From Litchfieldella anticariensis FP35 = DSM 16096 (GTDB taxonomy: Bacteria; Pseudomonadota; Gammaproteobacteria; Pseudomonadales; Halomonadaceae): DNA of 64,000 bases. Position numbers and translations under genes: made by a program. Positions 1 through 8,054 of the stretch are shown one piece after another. The notes under the pieces were generated by a model. It had not been told where the DNA came from. It did not search any database and was given only the letters and a program-made list of their open reading frames with translations. The stretch spans positions 554,960-618,959 of the forward strand of contig NZ_KE332388.1 of NCBI RefSeq assembly GCF_000409775.1, read 5' to 3'. The first letter of the stretch is position 1, and each line of letters begins with the position of its first letter.

Positions 1-103
1 CTGCCTGCCTGGCGTTGGATTCAATCAGTTCTCTCTCTTCCGGAAGGCAGTACACCTTGAGTGGAGTGCTGTTCTTCCGTGTCACCCTTTGCTTCTCACT
101 CAT
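1..103 (-). CDS. TraJ/MobC-like relaxosome protein, N-terminal part (cut by window edge)
   Basis: Only the first 34 codons lie in the window. The start is clear: an AGGAG Shine-Dalgarno sits six bases before the ATG. After a basic N-terminus the residues PLKVYCLPEEREL followed by IESNA match the typical opening of RP4 TraJ/MobC-type ribbon-helix-helix proteins, which bind the origin of transfer and help the relaxase nick. The gene reads away from the oriT-like sequence 60 bases upstream, the same arrangement as traJ and oriT in IncP plasmids, which strongly supports the identity. The relaxase gene (traI-like) would be expected just beyond the left edge. Confidence 0.7.
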   Translation of the reverse strand, partial: MSEKQRVTRKNSTPLKVYCLPEERELIESNARQA

Positions 104-165
104 GCCAGCTCCTATCTCAGATGCCATGCCTTGCAGAGCAGGATGTCCGTTGAGCACCGCAGGTG

Positions 166-245
166 CGAATAAGGACCAGTGAAGAGGAACACCACGCTTG
201 CGGGGTGGGACTACTTCACACATCCTGCCCGCACTTCAGCGTTGA
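166..245 (+). other. RP4/IncP-like origin of transfer (oriT)
   Basis: From the GAATAAGG block through AGTGAAGAGGAACACC, an imperfect inverted repeat around 190-210 and CTACTTCACACATCCTGCCC, the sequence follows the RP4 oriT almost base for base as I know it. The nic consensus ATCCTG^C puts the expected nick between 227 and 228. A TraJ-like gene diverges from it on the left, as in IncP plasmids. To the right, where traK would lie in RP4, there is no traK; bases 246-480 show no gene or obvious structure. Confidence 0.85.
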
Positions 246-480
246 TTTTTGTAGGTACGCCATGTGCAAAGCATCGCTATTTCTCTGCATTTCGTTGCAC
301 GGATCTTTTTTTTCCTGTGCATCCGTGACAAACGGTCTCGCCCCCTGATGAAGTCGACACTTACGGCGATAATGCTGCGCTCCAGAAGCGGTAAAGCAGC
401 GATCTAACAGCGATTTACCTATAGCGGTGTCCTTGCGCTTTCCATATTGAAATACACAGCTTTCCACGCGGTTTCCGCAC

Positions 481-531
481 TGCCCCTCAAATGTCAATGA
501 ACCAGAAGTGCTGCCCCTCAAGTGTCAATGA
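481..531 (+). repeat. Two tandem copies of a 20-bp repeat (left cluster)
   Basis: TGCCCCTCAAATGTCAATGA at 481-500 and the same sequence with one A-to-G change at 512-531, spaced 31 bp start to start. A third copy in the same orientation lies at 2523 and an inverted one ends at 2612. Together they bracket the O/P-like replication genes. They could be iterons of a replication origin or protein-binding sites at the ends of a transposon; neither is proven. Confidence 0.8.
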
Positions 532-537
532 AAACAC

Positions 538-1170
538 TCAAGTTTTGCCGACCGCGTTGCGTAGAGCTGTAAGCCCATGCGCGGAACTCATTCGATGAGG
601 AAGACCCGCAGCCTTGACCGCTCGGTTCACAGCCGCGTGTCCGGCCCGCTCTGCCAGATCGGCGGGGCTACGATTGCGGTCACTCTCCAGCAGTGCATAG
701 GCCACCAGTTGTTCTCCATTCATCAACCGATTGATCAAAGCGCCATACTCCTGGGTGAAGTGACGTTCGAGACGTGACCAAGCCGACAACGCCGTGCTAT
801 GCGTAAGATCCCACCAGCCCACGGCGCTACCCGCCATCCTCACGGCTTCATGGCTCCAGTGCCATTGGGTCGGTTCATGAGCATGGGCGCATACCTCACG
901 CCACGCCTCCTCCAGACCAGGTATTCCAAAGTCCTCTGGGCGCGGCTCACAGAGAACCGCGAATGCAGCAGGTTGCGGTGGCCAGGATTCGTTACCCGTC
1001 CGCGTTGCTTCCTGCACCGCCTCACGACAGCGTTGAATCCCCAGCTCCAGATGTCGGCGAGTCAGAAAAGCCAGCTCAGCCATCCAGACACCTGATTCAT
1101 CGAAGGCGCCCCACTGGCCCGTGAACTTCCAGCCGAACAACACACCAAGGGCATCAAACAACTGATCCAC
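538..1170 (-). CDS. Lambda P-like replication protein (putative helicase loader)
   Basis: The frame is open up to about 1404, but the part upstream of 1172 overlaps the preceding gene. I place the start at a GTG two bases after that gene's TGA, giving 210 residues; the choice is uncertain because no strong ribosome site is visible. The segment with LGVLFGWKF near the N-terminus, then a WPPQPAAFAVLCEP block, resembles phage lambda P-type proteins, which hand the DnaB helicase to the origin-bound initiator. It directly follows an O-like HTH protein, the classical O-P arrangement. The function in this element would be replication of the excised form. Assignment rests on these motifs and context only. 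Confidence 0.5.
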   Translation of the reverse strand: MDQLFDALGVLFGWKFTGQWGAFDESGVWMAELAFLTRRHLELGIQRCREAVQEATRTGNESWPPQPAAFAVLCEPRPEDFGIPGLEEAWREVCAHAHEPTQWHWSHEAVRMAGSAVGWWDLTHSTALSAWSRLERHFTQEYGALINRLMNGEQLVAYALLESDRNRSPADLAERAGHAAVNRAVKAAGLPHRMSSAHGLTALRNAVGKT

Positions 1171-1171
1171 G

Positions 1172-2062
1172 TCAGCTTCTACGATCAGCGGACCAGTCTT
1201 CGTCGATGATTTCCCCACTCTGTTGAGCTTTGGCGCGTGCGCGTGCTTCTGCGGCGGTAACACGGCGCGATGGAGTGCGTTGGCGGCGATGTCCATTAGC
1301 GAGTCCTCCGGTAGTGGACTGAGCTGCGAGCACATCTTTGCGCAGCCAGTCGGCAAGCTTGGTATGCCAGGCAGCCGTACTGGCCGTGCGACCAGTATCG
1401 GCATGGTGGGCCGTGAACTTGGCGAGCTGATATCGCTCGGGAGCCAGATCAGTTGAGAGACCTGCTCGTAAACAGGCCATCGACAGCTCAGTCGGGTCCG
1501 GCGTCCATTCGAGGGTCATGGGAAAGCGATCAGAACATATTGGGATGGTTGACGAAGATTCCTGAAGAGAAACTGCGTCACTGTTCTGATCCGCTCGACC
1601 AAGCATCGACTCTCCCGCCTGAGAGTGAGAGAGGTTCATTGATGGTTCATTGATGGTTAGGGGGACACCAGATGTCCAGGGGCCCTGGTCACCAGGTGTC
1701 TGGGGGCCCCGGACTCCACGTCCCTGGGGGGTGGACTCGGTGTCCAGGGGGGTGTAAGTCCTCTCCGCGACTCGATTTGCCAGTCTCAGTTGATACAGGT
1801 TGCTGGTCTGCCCCGCCGCATTCCGACGAGGCTGAATGCTGAGTAACTGATACTCTTCGAACTCACGTAACCAACGGCGAACGCTCTTGGTACTGGACTC
1901 ACAGCGACGTGCCAGAGTGGAGATGGCTGGCCAACACACCCCTTCTTCGTTGGCGTTGTCGCCCAACGCTACCAACAGCAAGCGACGCCCAGCCTTGTTG
2001 TCACGCTCGTTCAGGTAGCTCAGTTGGACATCCCATGCCCAGTTCATGGCGACAATACTCAC
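1172..2062 (-). CDS. HTH_36-type replication initiator, lambda O-like
   Basis: A 296-residue protein starting at GTG (GGGG/AAGG purine-rich site upstream; an internal ATG six codons in is an alternative). The first 100 residues read like a winged helix-turn-helix of the HTH_36 family found in phage and plasmid initiators (ADNANEEGVCWPAISTLARR, then a recognition helix around STKSVRRWLREFEE). The middle is low complexity and rich in Gly/Pro, and the C-terminus is basic (ARARAKAQQ). It is followed with almost no gap by the P-like gene and preceded by a small AlpA-like protein, so it is probably the initiator of the integrated element. Lambda O carries its origin iterons inside its own gene; I did not find clear iterons inside this one. 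Confidence 0.55.
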   Translation of the reverse strand: MSIVAMNWAWDVQLSYLNERDNKAGRRLLLVALGDNANEEGVCWPAISTLARRCESSTKSVRRWLREFEEYQLLSIQPRRNAAGQTSNLYQLRLANRVAERTYTPLDTESTPQGRGVRGPQTPGDQGPWTSGVPLTINEPSMNLSHSQAGESMLGRADQNSDAVSLQESSSTIPICSDRFPMTLEWTPDPTELSMACLRAGLSTDLAPERYQLAKFTAHHADTGRTASTAAWHTKLADWLRKDVLAAQSTTGGLANGHRRQRTPSRRVTAAEARARAKAQQSGEIIDEDWSADRRS

Positions 2063-2105
2063 GCCTTACCCCTTCGTATCCGCTTCACTTTGCCGCTCTA
2101 ACCGC

Positions 2106-2318
2106 TCAGGCTTCATCAATCAGCCCTGCAACGTCGGTTGCACGGAAATAGACACGCCTTCCAACCTTCCTCTTGGCGGCATTCCATTTCACAGCAAACT
2201 CTGACTGGCTCTGCAAAGATATTCGGAGACCATCGGGACTACGCTTCAGTAATTCCGATAAATCGGTCAGTGAGAGCAATGGCCCATATCGTTCAAGCAA
2301 CTGTTCTTCGGTTGTCAT
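2106..2318 (-). CDS. Small AlpA-like DNA-binding protein
   Basis: A 70-residue protein; the start is chosen at the ATG preceded by GAGGT five bases upstream rather than the ATG seven codons earlier. It has the layout of a small MerR/AlpA-type helix-turn-helix: LSLTDLSELLKRSPDGLR as the helical part and KVGRRVYFRATDVAGLIDE as the wing and C-terminal helix. Such proteins act as excisionase/regulators of integrative elements or as plasmid copy-control regulators. It is first in the run leading into the O-like and P-like genes (about 40 bases gap), so it may control replication or excision of the element. Confidence 0.55.
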   Translation of the reverse strand: MTTEEQLLERYGPLLSLTDLSELLKRSPDGLRISLQSQSEFAVKWNAAKRKVGRRVYFRATDVAGLIDEA

Positions 2319-2406
2319 AAACACCTCAAGATAGCGCATAGCGAGATTACGCTTTTAATATCTACGCCAACTTTTGGTTATTTTCAAGCAATTGATTTAA
2401 AAGAAA

Positions 2407-2448
2407 AAGTATAGCTATACCTGCCTTGAAAAAGTTTATCTATACTTT
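2407..2448. promoter_or_regulatory. Dyad, candidate operator of the replication genes
   Basis: AAAGTATAGCTA at 2407 and TATCTATACTTT ending at 2448 are inverted repeats (11 of 12 positions), and GTATAGCTATAC at 2409-2420 is itself a perfect 12-bp palindrome. The dyad lies 90-130 bases upstream of the AlpA-like gene in AT-rich DNA, a usual place for an operator. The binding protein is unknown. Confidence 0.4.
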
Positions 2449-2522
2449 CCTAAAAGCACTCACATTAATTCAATAACCACGATATCTTCATATAAAAACT
2501 CAAACAGTAGCCTAGGCACTCA

Positions 2523-2542
2523 TGCCCCTCAAATGTCAATAA
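2523..2542 (+). repeat. 20-bp repeat, third copy
   Basis: TGCCCCTCAAATGTCAATAA, differing from the copy at 481 by one base. It is in the same orientation as the left cluster and faces the inverted copy at 2592-2612, so the two form a dyad around position 2567. Confidence 0.75.
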
Positions 2543-2591
2543 CCGCCCTGGGTAAATAGCCTGCGCACTGGGCTTATTCAATGCGCTTTAT

Positions 2592-2612
2592 TTCATTGAC
2601 ACTTAAGGGGCA
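2592..2612 (-). repeat. 20-bp repeat, inverted copy
   Basis: Read on the minus strand this is TGCCCCTTAAGTGTCAATGA plus A, matching the other copies at 18 of 20 positions. It is the outermost right member of the family, so the outer copies (481 and 2612) are inverted relative to each other, as transposon ends would be. No convincing target-site duplication flanks them. Bases 2613-2784 contain no gene I can support. Confidence 0.75.
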
Positions 2613-2784
2613 CTTTTTACGCAGGCCTCTGGAAGCATAGAGACATGCGCCGTGTACGGGGAAAGACTGGGCAGGAAAAAGATGGGGTGGTGCGATCATG
2701 TTAGGCCGCGCCAAAAGAGAAAAATTTTAGCCGCTAAAACTGCATCTCTACAGCCTTAAGCACGACTCTACTTTTTTGGTTTGG

Positions 2785-2821
2785 TGTAGTATGTTGTAGC
2801 ATACTATTACAACATACTACA
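2785..2821. promoter_or_regulatory. Nested inverted repeat at the 3' end of a cargo gene
   Basis: Arms TGTAGTATGTTG (2785-2796) and CAACATACTACA (2810-2821) are perfectly complementary with a 13-base loop. A second, inner dyad (AGTATG and CATACT) overlaps the first arm. It lies directly after the stop of the minus-strand gene ending at 2828. No T-run follows on the minus strand, so it is not a typical intrinsic terminator; it may be an operator or an RNA-processing structure. Confidence 0.4.
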
Positions 2822-2827
2822 TACCCC

Positions 2828-3664
2828 CTAGTTTTCGCTATCGAATGAGTCATTGGTGAAGGTTTTTTTCCATCGCCACTGCAGTTCATCCTCGTCATTG
2901 AGAATAAAAAGTCCTGACCAAATAGCGACCCAAAATTGCATTGTCACTAGCCACGGCCTCCCCATGAGCCATCCAATACCTCTCACCCCTGACATCCACA
3001 ATGGTTCGCGACGGGAAAACTCTTCAGAGGGGATAACAACTCTCAACTTAGGCGCCCCAAACCCCCATTTCCAGTAGTCTTGCAGCCTTTGCTTCGCCCA
3101 TTTTATAGAGTTACAATTCCACCACACACCCCATCGAAACTTCCACTCATCGTGCATCAACCAGCTATGTGTCAAATAGGAAATTTGAGAATCGAATTGA
3201 GAGACCGCCTCTCCCCCTTCAAGCTCTAATTTACACTTACGAAACTGCACAGACTCGATAGAAAACATTATTTTATTATTCGATAGGGCAATTAACTCTT
3301 GGCATGGCACATTCACCATGCTGCATACGATGGGACGCTCATCAATGTCACTCAAACAGATCTTTTCTTGATAGCGAATTTCACCTCCAATAGCCTCAAA
3401 GAAAACTTCAAGATTTAAAATCTTATGTTTTTTGGAGCGAAACGCCACCTTCGATACTTTCGCACCGTCATCAATAGGCTTTGCTAACTGTAAGGAGTAC
3501 TCCAGATAACTTCCCAGAGGTATCCACCTTGCTCCCAAATGGTGACGACGAGCCCAAAGCTTATGGGAACGACGATAAGTTTTGAGCAAAAGGAACCTAG
3601 TTGTATAACCCCAAAGCCAAGAAAGAGCCTTCGCTATTAAGCCAAACGGCATTGGAATAGACAT
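2828..3664 (-). CDS. Unknown protein with terminal hydrophobic segments (cargo gene)
   Basis: A 278-residue protein of no family I recognise. The ATG chosen is preceded by GAGGTGTTT, exactly the leader seen before the AlpA-like gene; a GTG two codons earlier is possible. Residues about 5-28 (MPFGLIAKALSWLW onward) and about 235-255 (WLVTMQFWVAIWSGLFIL) are hydrophobic, so both ends may contact the membrane, leaving a mostly polar middle rich in Lys, Glu and Trp. Base composition is much more AT-rich than the chromosome to the right. It sits between the replication genes and the zincin-like gene, in the position of accessory cargo. A host-defence role is possible for this setting but nothing in the protein itself proves it. 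Confidence 0.5.
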   Translation of the reverse strand: MSIPMPFGLIAKALSWLWGYTTRFLLLKTYRRSHKLWARRHHLGARWIPLGSYLEYSLQLAKPIDDGAKVSKVAFRSKKHKILNLEVFFEAIGGEIRYQEKICLSDIDERPIVCSMVNVPCQELIALSNNKIMFSIESVQFRKCKLELEGGEAVSQFDSQISYLTHSWLMHDEWKFRWGVWWNCNSIKWAKQRLQDYWKWGFGAPKLRVVIPSEEFSRREPLWMSGVRGIGWLMGRPWLVTMQFWVAIWSGLFILNDEDELQWRWKKTFTNDSFDSEN

Positions 3665-3898
3665 AAACACCTCGATTCCGATATTTACACAGTCTTCTAG
3701 CTAACTCAATGACTACAGCCCTTATGACACACTAGCACAGAAAAATAATTATTTATAATATAAACCAACCAATCTTAAAAAAACTTGTTACTTGATCAAA
3801 AATAAACAACAACACAAAAAACCGCAATTATTATCCTTTTTCAACCCAGTTTAACTTCTAGCTTTTTGTACTCTGCGGGGAGGGTGTTGTCATGAAAC

Positions 3899-4090
3899 CT
3901 ATATAGACTTGCGATCACTACCCGTGAAGACTTCCTGATTAGAAATCTTCTTTTTTATCAGATAGCTACTGGCAAACAACAGAAAATTTATAACGGAAAT
4001 GAAATTTATATGATCTTCCTTAAATCCGCTGACGTGCAGTGGTCGTTCATCAACAACAGGTATAAAGTTGAGTGAAGCGTCTTGTATCAT
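3899..4090 (-). CDS. Possible small membrane protein (63 residues)
   Basis: A short open frame that begins 21 bases after the stop of the zincin-like gene and on the same strand, with GGAAG at a fair distance before its ATG. The middle (INFLLFASSYLI) is hydrophobic and followed by basic residues (KKKIS), as for a single membrane span. No family is recognised. The DNA from 3665 to 3898 is AT-rich and shows no gene. Given its size and the low GC content it could be a chance frame. Confidence 0.3.
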   Translation of the reverse strand: MIQDASLNFIPVVDERPLHVSGFKEDHINFISVINFLLFASSYLIKKKISNQEVFTGSDRKSI

Positions 4091-4111
4091 ACGTCTATCT
4101 TCCGAGATTTC

Positions 4112-5767
4112 TTAGAGGTCAGCAACCACTTTAAAATTCTGCGGCTTTACTCCAAAGACGAACTCGAAATGACTTGACGCCCAAGCTTCTAGCTCATCCA
4201 TAGAATACTTACTAGTGAGCCACCAGTAGTCATAACTAAAATCGCCATCATTGATTATCCATTGCCGACAAAGATCATATGTGGCTACCCAAGAATAGAA
4301 TTTATCAAATGCAACCTGAACCAACTCTTTATTTTTATCAGGAAAAACCCTCGGGTAGATGTCGCCATCAGGCTTGTCTTTAAAAAGGGCCTCGTGCTCA
4401 TTAAATAGTCGCAACCCAGCTTCAGAACACTTCGTCCCTGCTGCATAAACTCCCGGCCAACAAAAAAATGCTGGATTTTTCAACTTATCTTTCTGATATC
4501 TTATAAACCGAGAAAAAATCAATCTAATAGGTTGATTTTCATCACTAAAATCGAATGTGCTTTCCTCTTCCATCAGTTTAATAAGACTTGGCTTATTTTC
4601 TGACCACTCAGATATTAAGGAAGCTGATTCCAGTGGTGATGGGCAAACGATCGCATCAGATAGCAATTTCGAAGCCTCAAAATACTCAGACGAAGAATAT
4701 TCTGTTATATAACCTTTAAGCTCCGGATGCCTTAAAGCAACCATACGACATAAAAACATGAACCTTATCCCAGGATCCACAGACTCTATAAACGATTCAT
4801 AGTGCATTATCTCGAAAGGAAAACCATCAGAAGGGTTCATTGCCAAATCAAGAACCAGAAGAAAAAGTGCAACTAAGGGACTATCTATCGATTCAGGACG
4901 CTCTGACTCTGTAAGCTCTAAAAATGAAGAAAAGGCCCTATAATAAACACCGGACAACATACCCATTTCATCGAAATCATCCCATGTCAGATTCCCTCCA
5001 TAAGCGAAGTATAGATACTGTAACTGTGAAAATCTCGCCTGACCTTCATATATGTCTTTAAGACCCACTGATGGAAGTTCAATATTAGAACCATAAAAGT
5101 AGCCATCTACTTTATTATCGCTCAAATCTCTGAACCCTTTGTGCCACTCATCTGCTTTTGGCAAAAACTCGAGTTCTCTATCAAAACAAGAAGATAGCAA
5201 GTTAATGAAGGATGAATACGCAATGAAAAAAGAGTGGCCCACCGACTCAAAAAGAGGATCAAGGGAAAATTGTCTTGCTGTCCCAGGAACTATAACCCTG
5301 TATTTAAAAAACTCGATATCATGAAAGTTATTTAAAATAACATTAATTGTCTTGAACTCTTCATCTCCTGGGTTAACCTCCTTAGCATTCAGCCTATTAT
5401 ATGCTGCGATCGATTTAACGGGCCCAGTCAACTCAATATATCTTTTTAGTTCAGCATGATTGATGTGAGCTTGCGATGGATAAGTTAAACTTAGAATCAA
5501 ACCAGAGATAGATCCAGAGTGTTGCCACCAGTGAACTGTTTCGTGAAAATATGTAGAGAAAGCTTGAATTGTCTCAAAGTCGTAATCCCCTGACTTTGCA
5601 ATTCCGCTTTCTACACGATCAAGCAGATGGTGTAAATCCGGCCTTAGCCTCAACACAAACTGCATTGAGTCATACAACCCTCTTGCATTGAGGCAGCTTC
5701 TATAGTCTTCGGTATATTCACTCGCCCATTGATCCCGAAGAATATTTTTATTAAGTTTCAAATCCAT
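4112..5767 (-). CDS. Large protein of unknown function with HExxH motif (cargo gene)
   Basis: A 551-residue cytoplasmic-looking protein with no signal peptide. Near the N-terminus FHETVHWWQHSGS gives a consensus zinc-metallopeptidase site (His75, Glu76, His79), and a later YEGQARF segment (Glu241) could supply the third ligand of a gluzincin-type fold. The rest is acidic and rich in aromatic residues, with no other recognised domain. The GGAGG directly abuts the ATG, so a TTG two codons downstream (5761) is better spaced and may be the real start. The gene is AT-rich and lies between the integrase and the unknown 278-residue gene, a typical cargo slot of an integrative element. Peptidase activity is inferred from the motif alone. 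Confidence 0.6.
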   Translation of the reverse strand: MDLKLNKNILRDQWASEYTEDYRSCLNARGLYDSMQFVLRLRPDLHHLLDRVESGIAKSGDYDFETIQAFSTYFHETVHWWQHSGSISGLILSLTYPSQAHINHAELKRYIELTGPVKSIAAYNRLNAKEVNPGDEEFKTINVILNNFHDIEFFKYRVIVPGTARQFSLDPLFESVGHSFFIAYSSFINLLSSCFDRELEFLPKADEWHKGFRDLSDNKVDGYFYGSNIELPSVGLKDIYEGQARFSQLQYLYFAYGGNLTWDDFDEMGMLSGVYYRAFSSFLELTESERPESIDSPLVALFLLVLDLAMNPSDGFPFEIMHYESFIESVDPGIRFMFLCRMVALRHPELKGYITEYSSSEYFEASKLLSDAIVCPSPLESASLISEWSENKPSLIKLMEEESTFDFSDENQPIRLIFSRFIRYQKDKLKNPAFFCWPGVYAAGTKCSEAGLRLFNEHEALFKDKPDGDIYPRVFPDKNKELVQVAFDKFYSWVATYDLCRQWIINDGDFSYDYWWLTSKYSMDELEAWASSHFEFVFGVKPQNFKVVADL

Positions 5768-5932
5768 CCTCCAACTTATTCTTAAACCTAAGAAGCATTA
5801 GATAGACAGCATATTAATGATTAATTATATCTCTACAATGTAACTGTCTATCACCTTAATGGCAGCCAATGTCGATACGAGCGCTTTGGATCGATAGCAA
5901 CCTCTCACTATCTCGAAACTTTTCCACATTAC

Positions 5933-7003
5933 TCAAACATATTCATCCCCACTGATTTTATCCAGCTTCTCGACTAAATCCTCGGCCCTCAAGTGGGTAT
6001 ACCGCCTCAGCATCTGCATCGACTTGTGACCGCTGATCGTGGCGACCTCCTGGTCAGATAGCCCTGCTTCTACTAATCGGCTGATTGCCTCATGTCTTAA
6101 GTCGTGGAAGCGAAAATCACCAAGTCCAGCCTTCTTCTTCGCCTGGTTCCAGAGCTTGGTGTAGGCATATGGTCCACGCTTTCCGTCCCGCCCAGGCTCA
6201 CCGAAGAACACCAGGTCACAGTCTATCGGCCGCACCGGGTTATTCAGCGCCTGCTTGAACACTTCGGTGGCGGCCTGGGTCAGCGGCACCAGGCGGGCTT
6301 CATTGTTCTTGGTGTCGGTGAGGCGCACCACGCGGCGATTCACATCAACCTGCAAACGGGTGAGAGTCAGGATCTCCGACGAGCGCATGCCCGTTTCCAG
6401 GGCGATTCTGGCGATCCAGGCCAGCATGGGGTTGCTGTGCTGCCGTAACACCGCGAACAGGCGCTTCTCCTCGTCGGGACTCAGGCGGCGGTCGCGCCCC
6501 TCCCCCGGGCTGGGCTTGCGGATGTTCTGGACGGGGTTGTAGGTCAGGCCCAGCCCCCACTCCTGGATGGCCACGGTGTAGAGGTGGCCGAGCAGGGCGA
6601 GCTCCAGGCGCACGGTGTTAGGGCTAATAGGCTGCCCCCGATGCCCGAGGCTGTTCAGCCGGTCATCGCGGTAGTTGGCAACCAGGTCTGGCGTCAGAGC
6701 TGCGAGGGAGTATTTGCCCAGGTGCTTGATCAGCGTGCGGGCCTTGTGGCGCTCGCTCTTCTGGGTGCTGGGCTTCTTGGTAGGGGTAACGTCGGCCAGG
6801 TAGCGCTTGAGGGCGGCTTCGAGCGTCATGCGCTCCGAGGCGCTGCGCTGGATATAGACACCGCGCACCATCTCGTCTTCGGTGCGGCGTGCCCAGTCCT
6901 GGGCATCACGCTTGGTGCGGAAGGTCTTGGCGGTGGTAGGCCATCCAGTCTTGCGGATGACGGCTTTCCAACTACCAGAGGGGGTCTTGACGATGGTGGC
7001 CAT
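5933..7003 (-). CDS. Tyrosine recombinase (site-specific integrase)
   Basis: A 356-residue phage-type integrase that cuts and rejoins DNA between the element and a tRNA gene. The N-terminal 55 residues look like the arm-binding domain, residues about 60-160 the core-binding domain, and the catalytic domain carries the expected set: Arg207 (TGMRSSEIL), His300 and Arg303 (HDLRHEA), His326 (GHKSMQ) and the nucleophile Tyr335 (RRYTHL). The gene ends toward the element and starts about 100 bases from the 3' end of the adjacent tRNA-Ile gene, the standard placement for an element that uses the tRNA 3' end as attB. All catalytic residues are intact, so it may be active. Confidence 0.93.
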   Translation of the reverse strand: MATIVKTPSGSWKAVIRKTGWPTTAKTFRTKRDAQDWARRTEDEMVRGVYIQRSASERMTLEAALKRYLADVTPTKKPSTQKSERHKARTLIKHLGKYSLAALTPDLVANYRDDRLNSLGHRGQPISPNTVRLELALLGHLYTVAIQEWGLGLTYNPVQNIRKPSPGEGRDRRLSPDEEKRLFAVLRQHSNPMLAWIARIALETGMRSSEILTLTRLQVDVNRRVVRLTDTKNNEARLVPLTQAATEVFKQALNNPVRPIDCDLVFFGEPGRDGKRGPYAYTKLWNQAKKKAGLGDFRFHDLRHEAISRLVEAGLSDQEVATISGHKSMQMLRRYTHLRAEDLVEKLDKISGDEYV

Positions 7004-7100
7004 GAAAAACTCCAGAGGGCTGAAGGATCGGCACTGTACCGAAACTGTACCCTTGGAACATGGGACTCACCAGCTAGAATTGCTAAGCGCTTGATTTTAT

Positions 7101-7177
<77 letters not shown>

Positions 7178-7305
7178 TGCATTGCGCGGCAGTATGATAG
7201 CGAATGCCGTCGCGCTAGGCTAGCGTTGGAAGCGTGATCGATGCGGCGGGCACTTTTCTGCGCTTGGCAGGTCTGGAATGGTGTCAATGATTCGGAGATA
7301 GCCTA

Positions 7306-7881
7306 TTGAAAGCGTACCTTGCCATCGTACCCCTTCTGCTCTCCCTACCCGCCCAAGCGGCCTGGCAGCTCGACCCGGCTCAATCGCGCCTTGAAGCCAC
7401 AGTGGTCGAGATTACCCCTAACGGACCAGTACCACACCAACATCAGCTTCGCGAATTGCGCGGCGATATCAGCCCCGAAGGTACTCTGCGCTTGCCGTTG
7501 CGACTCAACCAGACCGATGTATTGGATCGACTGGGAGAACTGCCACCCTGGCTGTCGGGTGTGAAGGAGATGACCTTGGCTACCTTGGTCACCCAACTCC
7601 CGCCTGAGCGTCTGGATGCCCTTGGTGTGGGCGAGTCGATGACCGAAACCTTGATGTTCCGAATTCAGTCCGAAGACGTCACCCAACAGGAGCCGCTCAA
7701 GCTGCGCTTCACTCGCCACACGCACGATGAAATCCAAGTCACCAATGCCGAGCGGGTAGCACTGGATGGCCGCGAGCTGATGGCCAATCAAACCGCGCGC
7801 AGTGTCATGCTGCTGCTGGGTTACGAGCAGATCGGTGACGAGGTACCGGTGCAGCTCGATGCCACCTTGATCGACCGCTAG
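7306..7881 (+). CDS. YceI-like periplasmic protein
   Basis: A 191-residue protein with a clear signal peptide (MKAYLAIVPLLLSLPAQA) followed by WQLDPAQSRLEATVVE, the usual opening of the YceI lipocalin-like fold. The start is TTG with GGAGA seven bases upstream; no in-frame ATG gives a signal peptide. YceI proteins are periplasmic, some bind isoprenoids, and their physiological role is poorly known. It stands alone between the tRNA gene and the iutA-like receptor, on the same strand as the latter but 170 bases away. Confidence 0.7.
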   Translation: MKAYLAIVPLLLSLPAQAAWQLDPAQSRLEATVVEITPNGPVPHQHQLRELRGDISPEGTLRLPLRLNQTDVLDRLGELPPWLSGVKEMTLATLVTQLPPERLDALGVGESMTETLMFRIQSEDVTQQEPLKLRFTRHTHDEIQVTNAERVALDGRELMANQTARSVMLLLGYEQIGDEVPVQLDATLIDR

Positions 7882-7960
7882 CTTTACGACTGCCCCACAC
7901 TCACGCTGGCTGCACGCCTTCTGGCAGATGAGTTAGTCTTCACTCGCCTTTTTCGTTAAA

Positions 7961-7979
7961 GCGAATCAATCTCATTGAG
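7961..7979. promoter_or_regulatory. Fur-box-like site upstream of the iutA-like gene
   Basis: GCGAATCAATCTCATTGAG matches the Fur consensus only moderately (about 10 of 19), but it lies in the right place, about 80 bases before a TonB siderophore receptor. It is weaker than the other Fur-like sites of the window. Confidence 0.4.
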
Positions 7980-8054
7980 TTTTTATTTCTTGTTGGTATG
8001 CTTGCCTCGCTCACAACCTAAGCAAGACATGCATAACCAGCAAGGGCACTCATA

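Noticed and set aside
163-521. Two short open frames on opposite strands over the oriT-like region
   Set aside because: They overlap the oriT and the repeats and have no coding signs; the DNA is better explained as a transfer origin.
481-2612. IS21- or Tn7-type transposon ends
   Set aside because: The multiple terminal repeats recall such elements, but no transposase lies inside, the inner right copy has the wrong orientation and there is no target duplication.
1-7100. Second attachment site for the tRNA-Ile element inside the window
   Set aside because: No repeat of the tRNA 3' end was found left of the integrase; the element must extend beyond the left edge.
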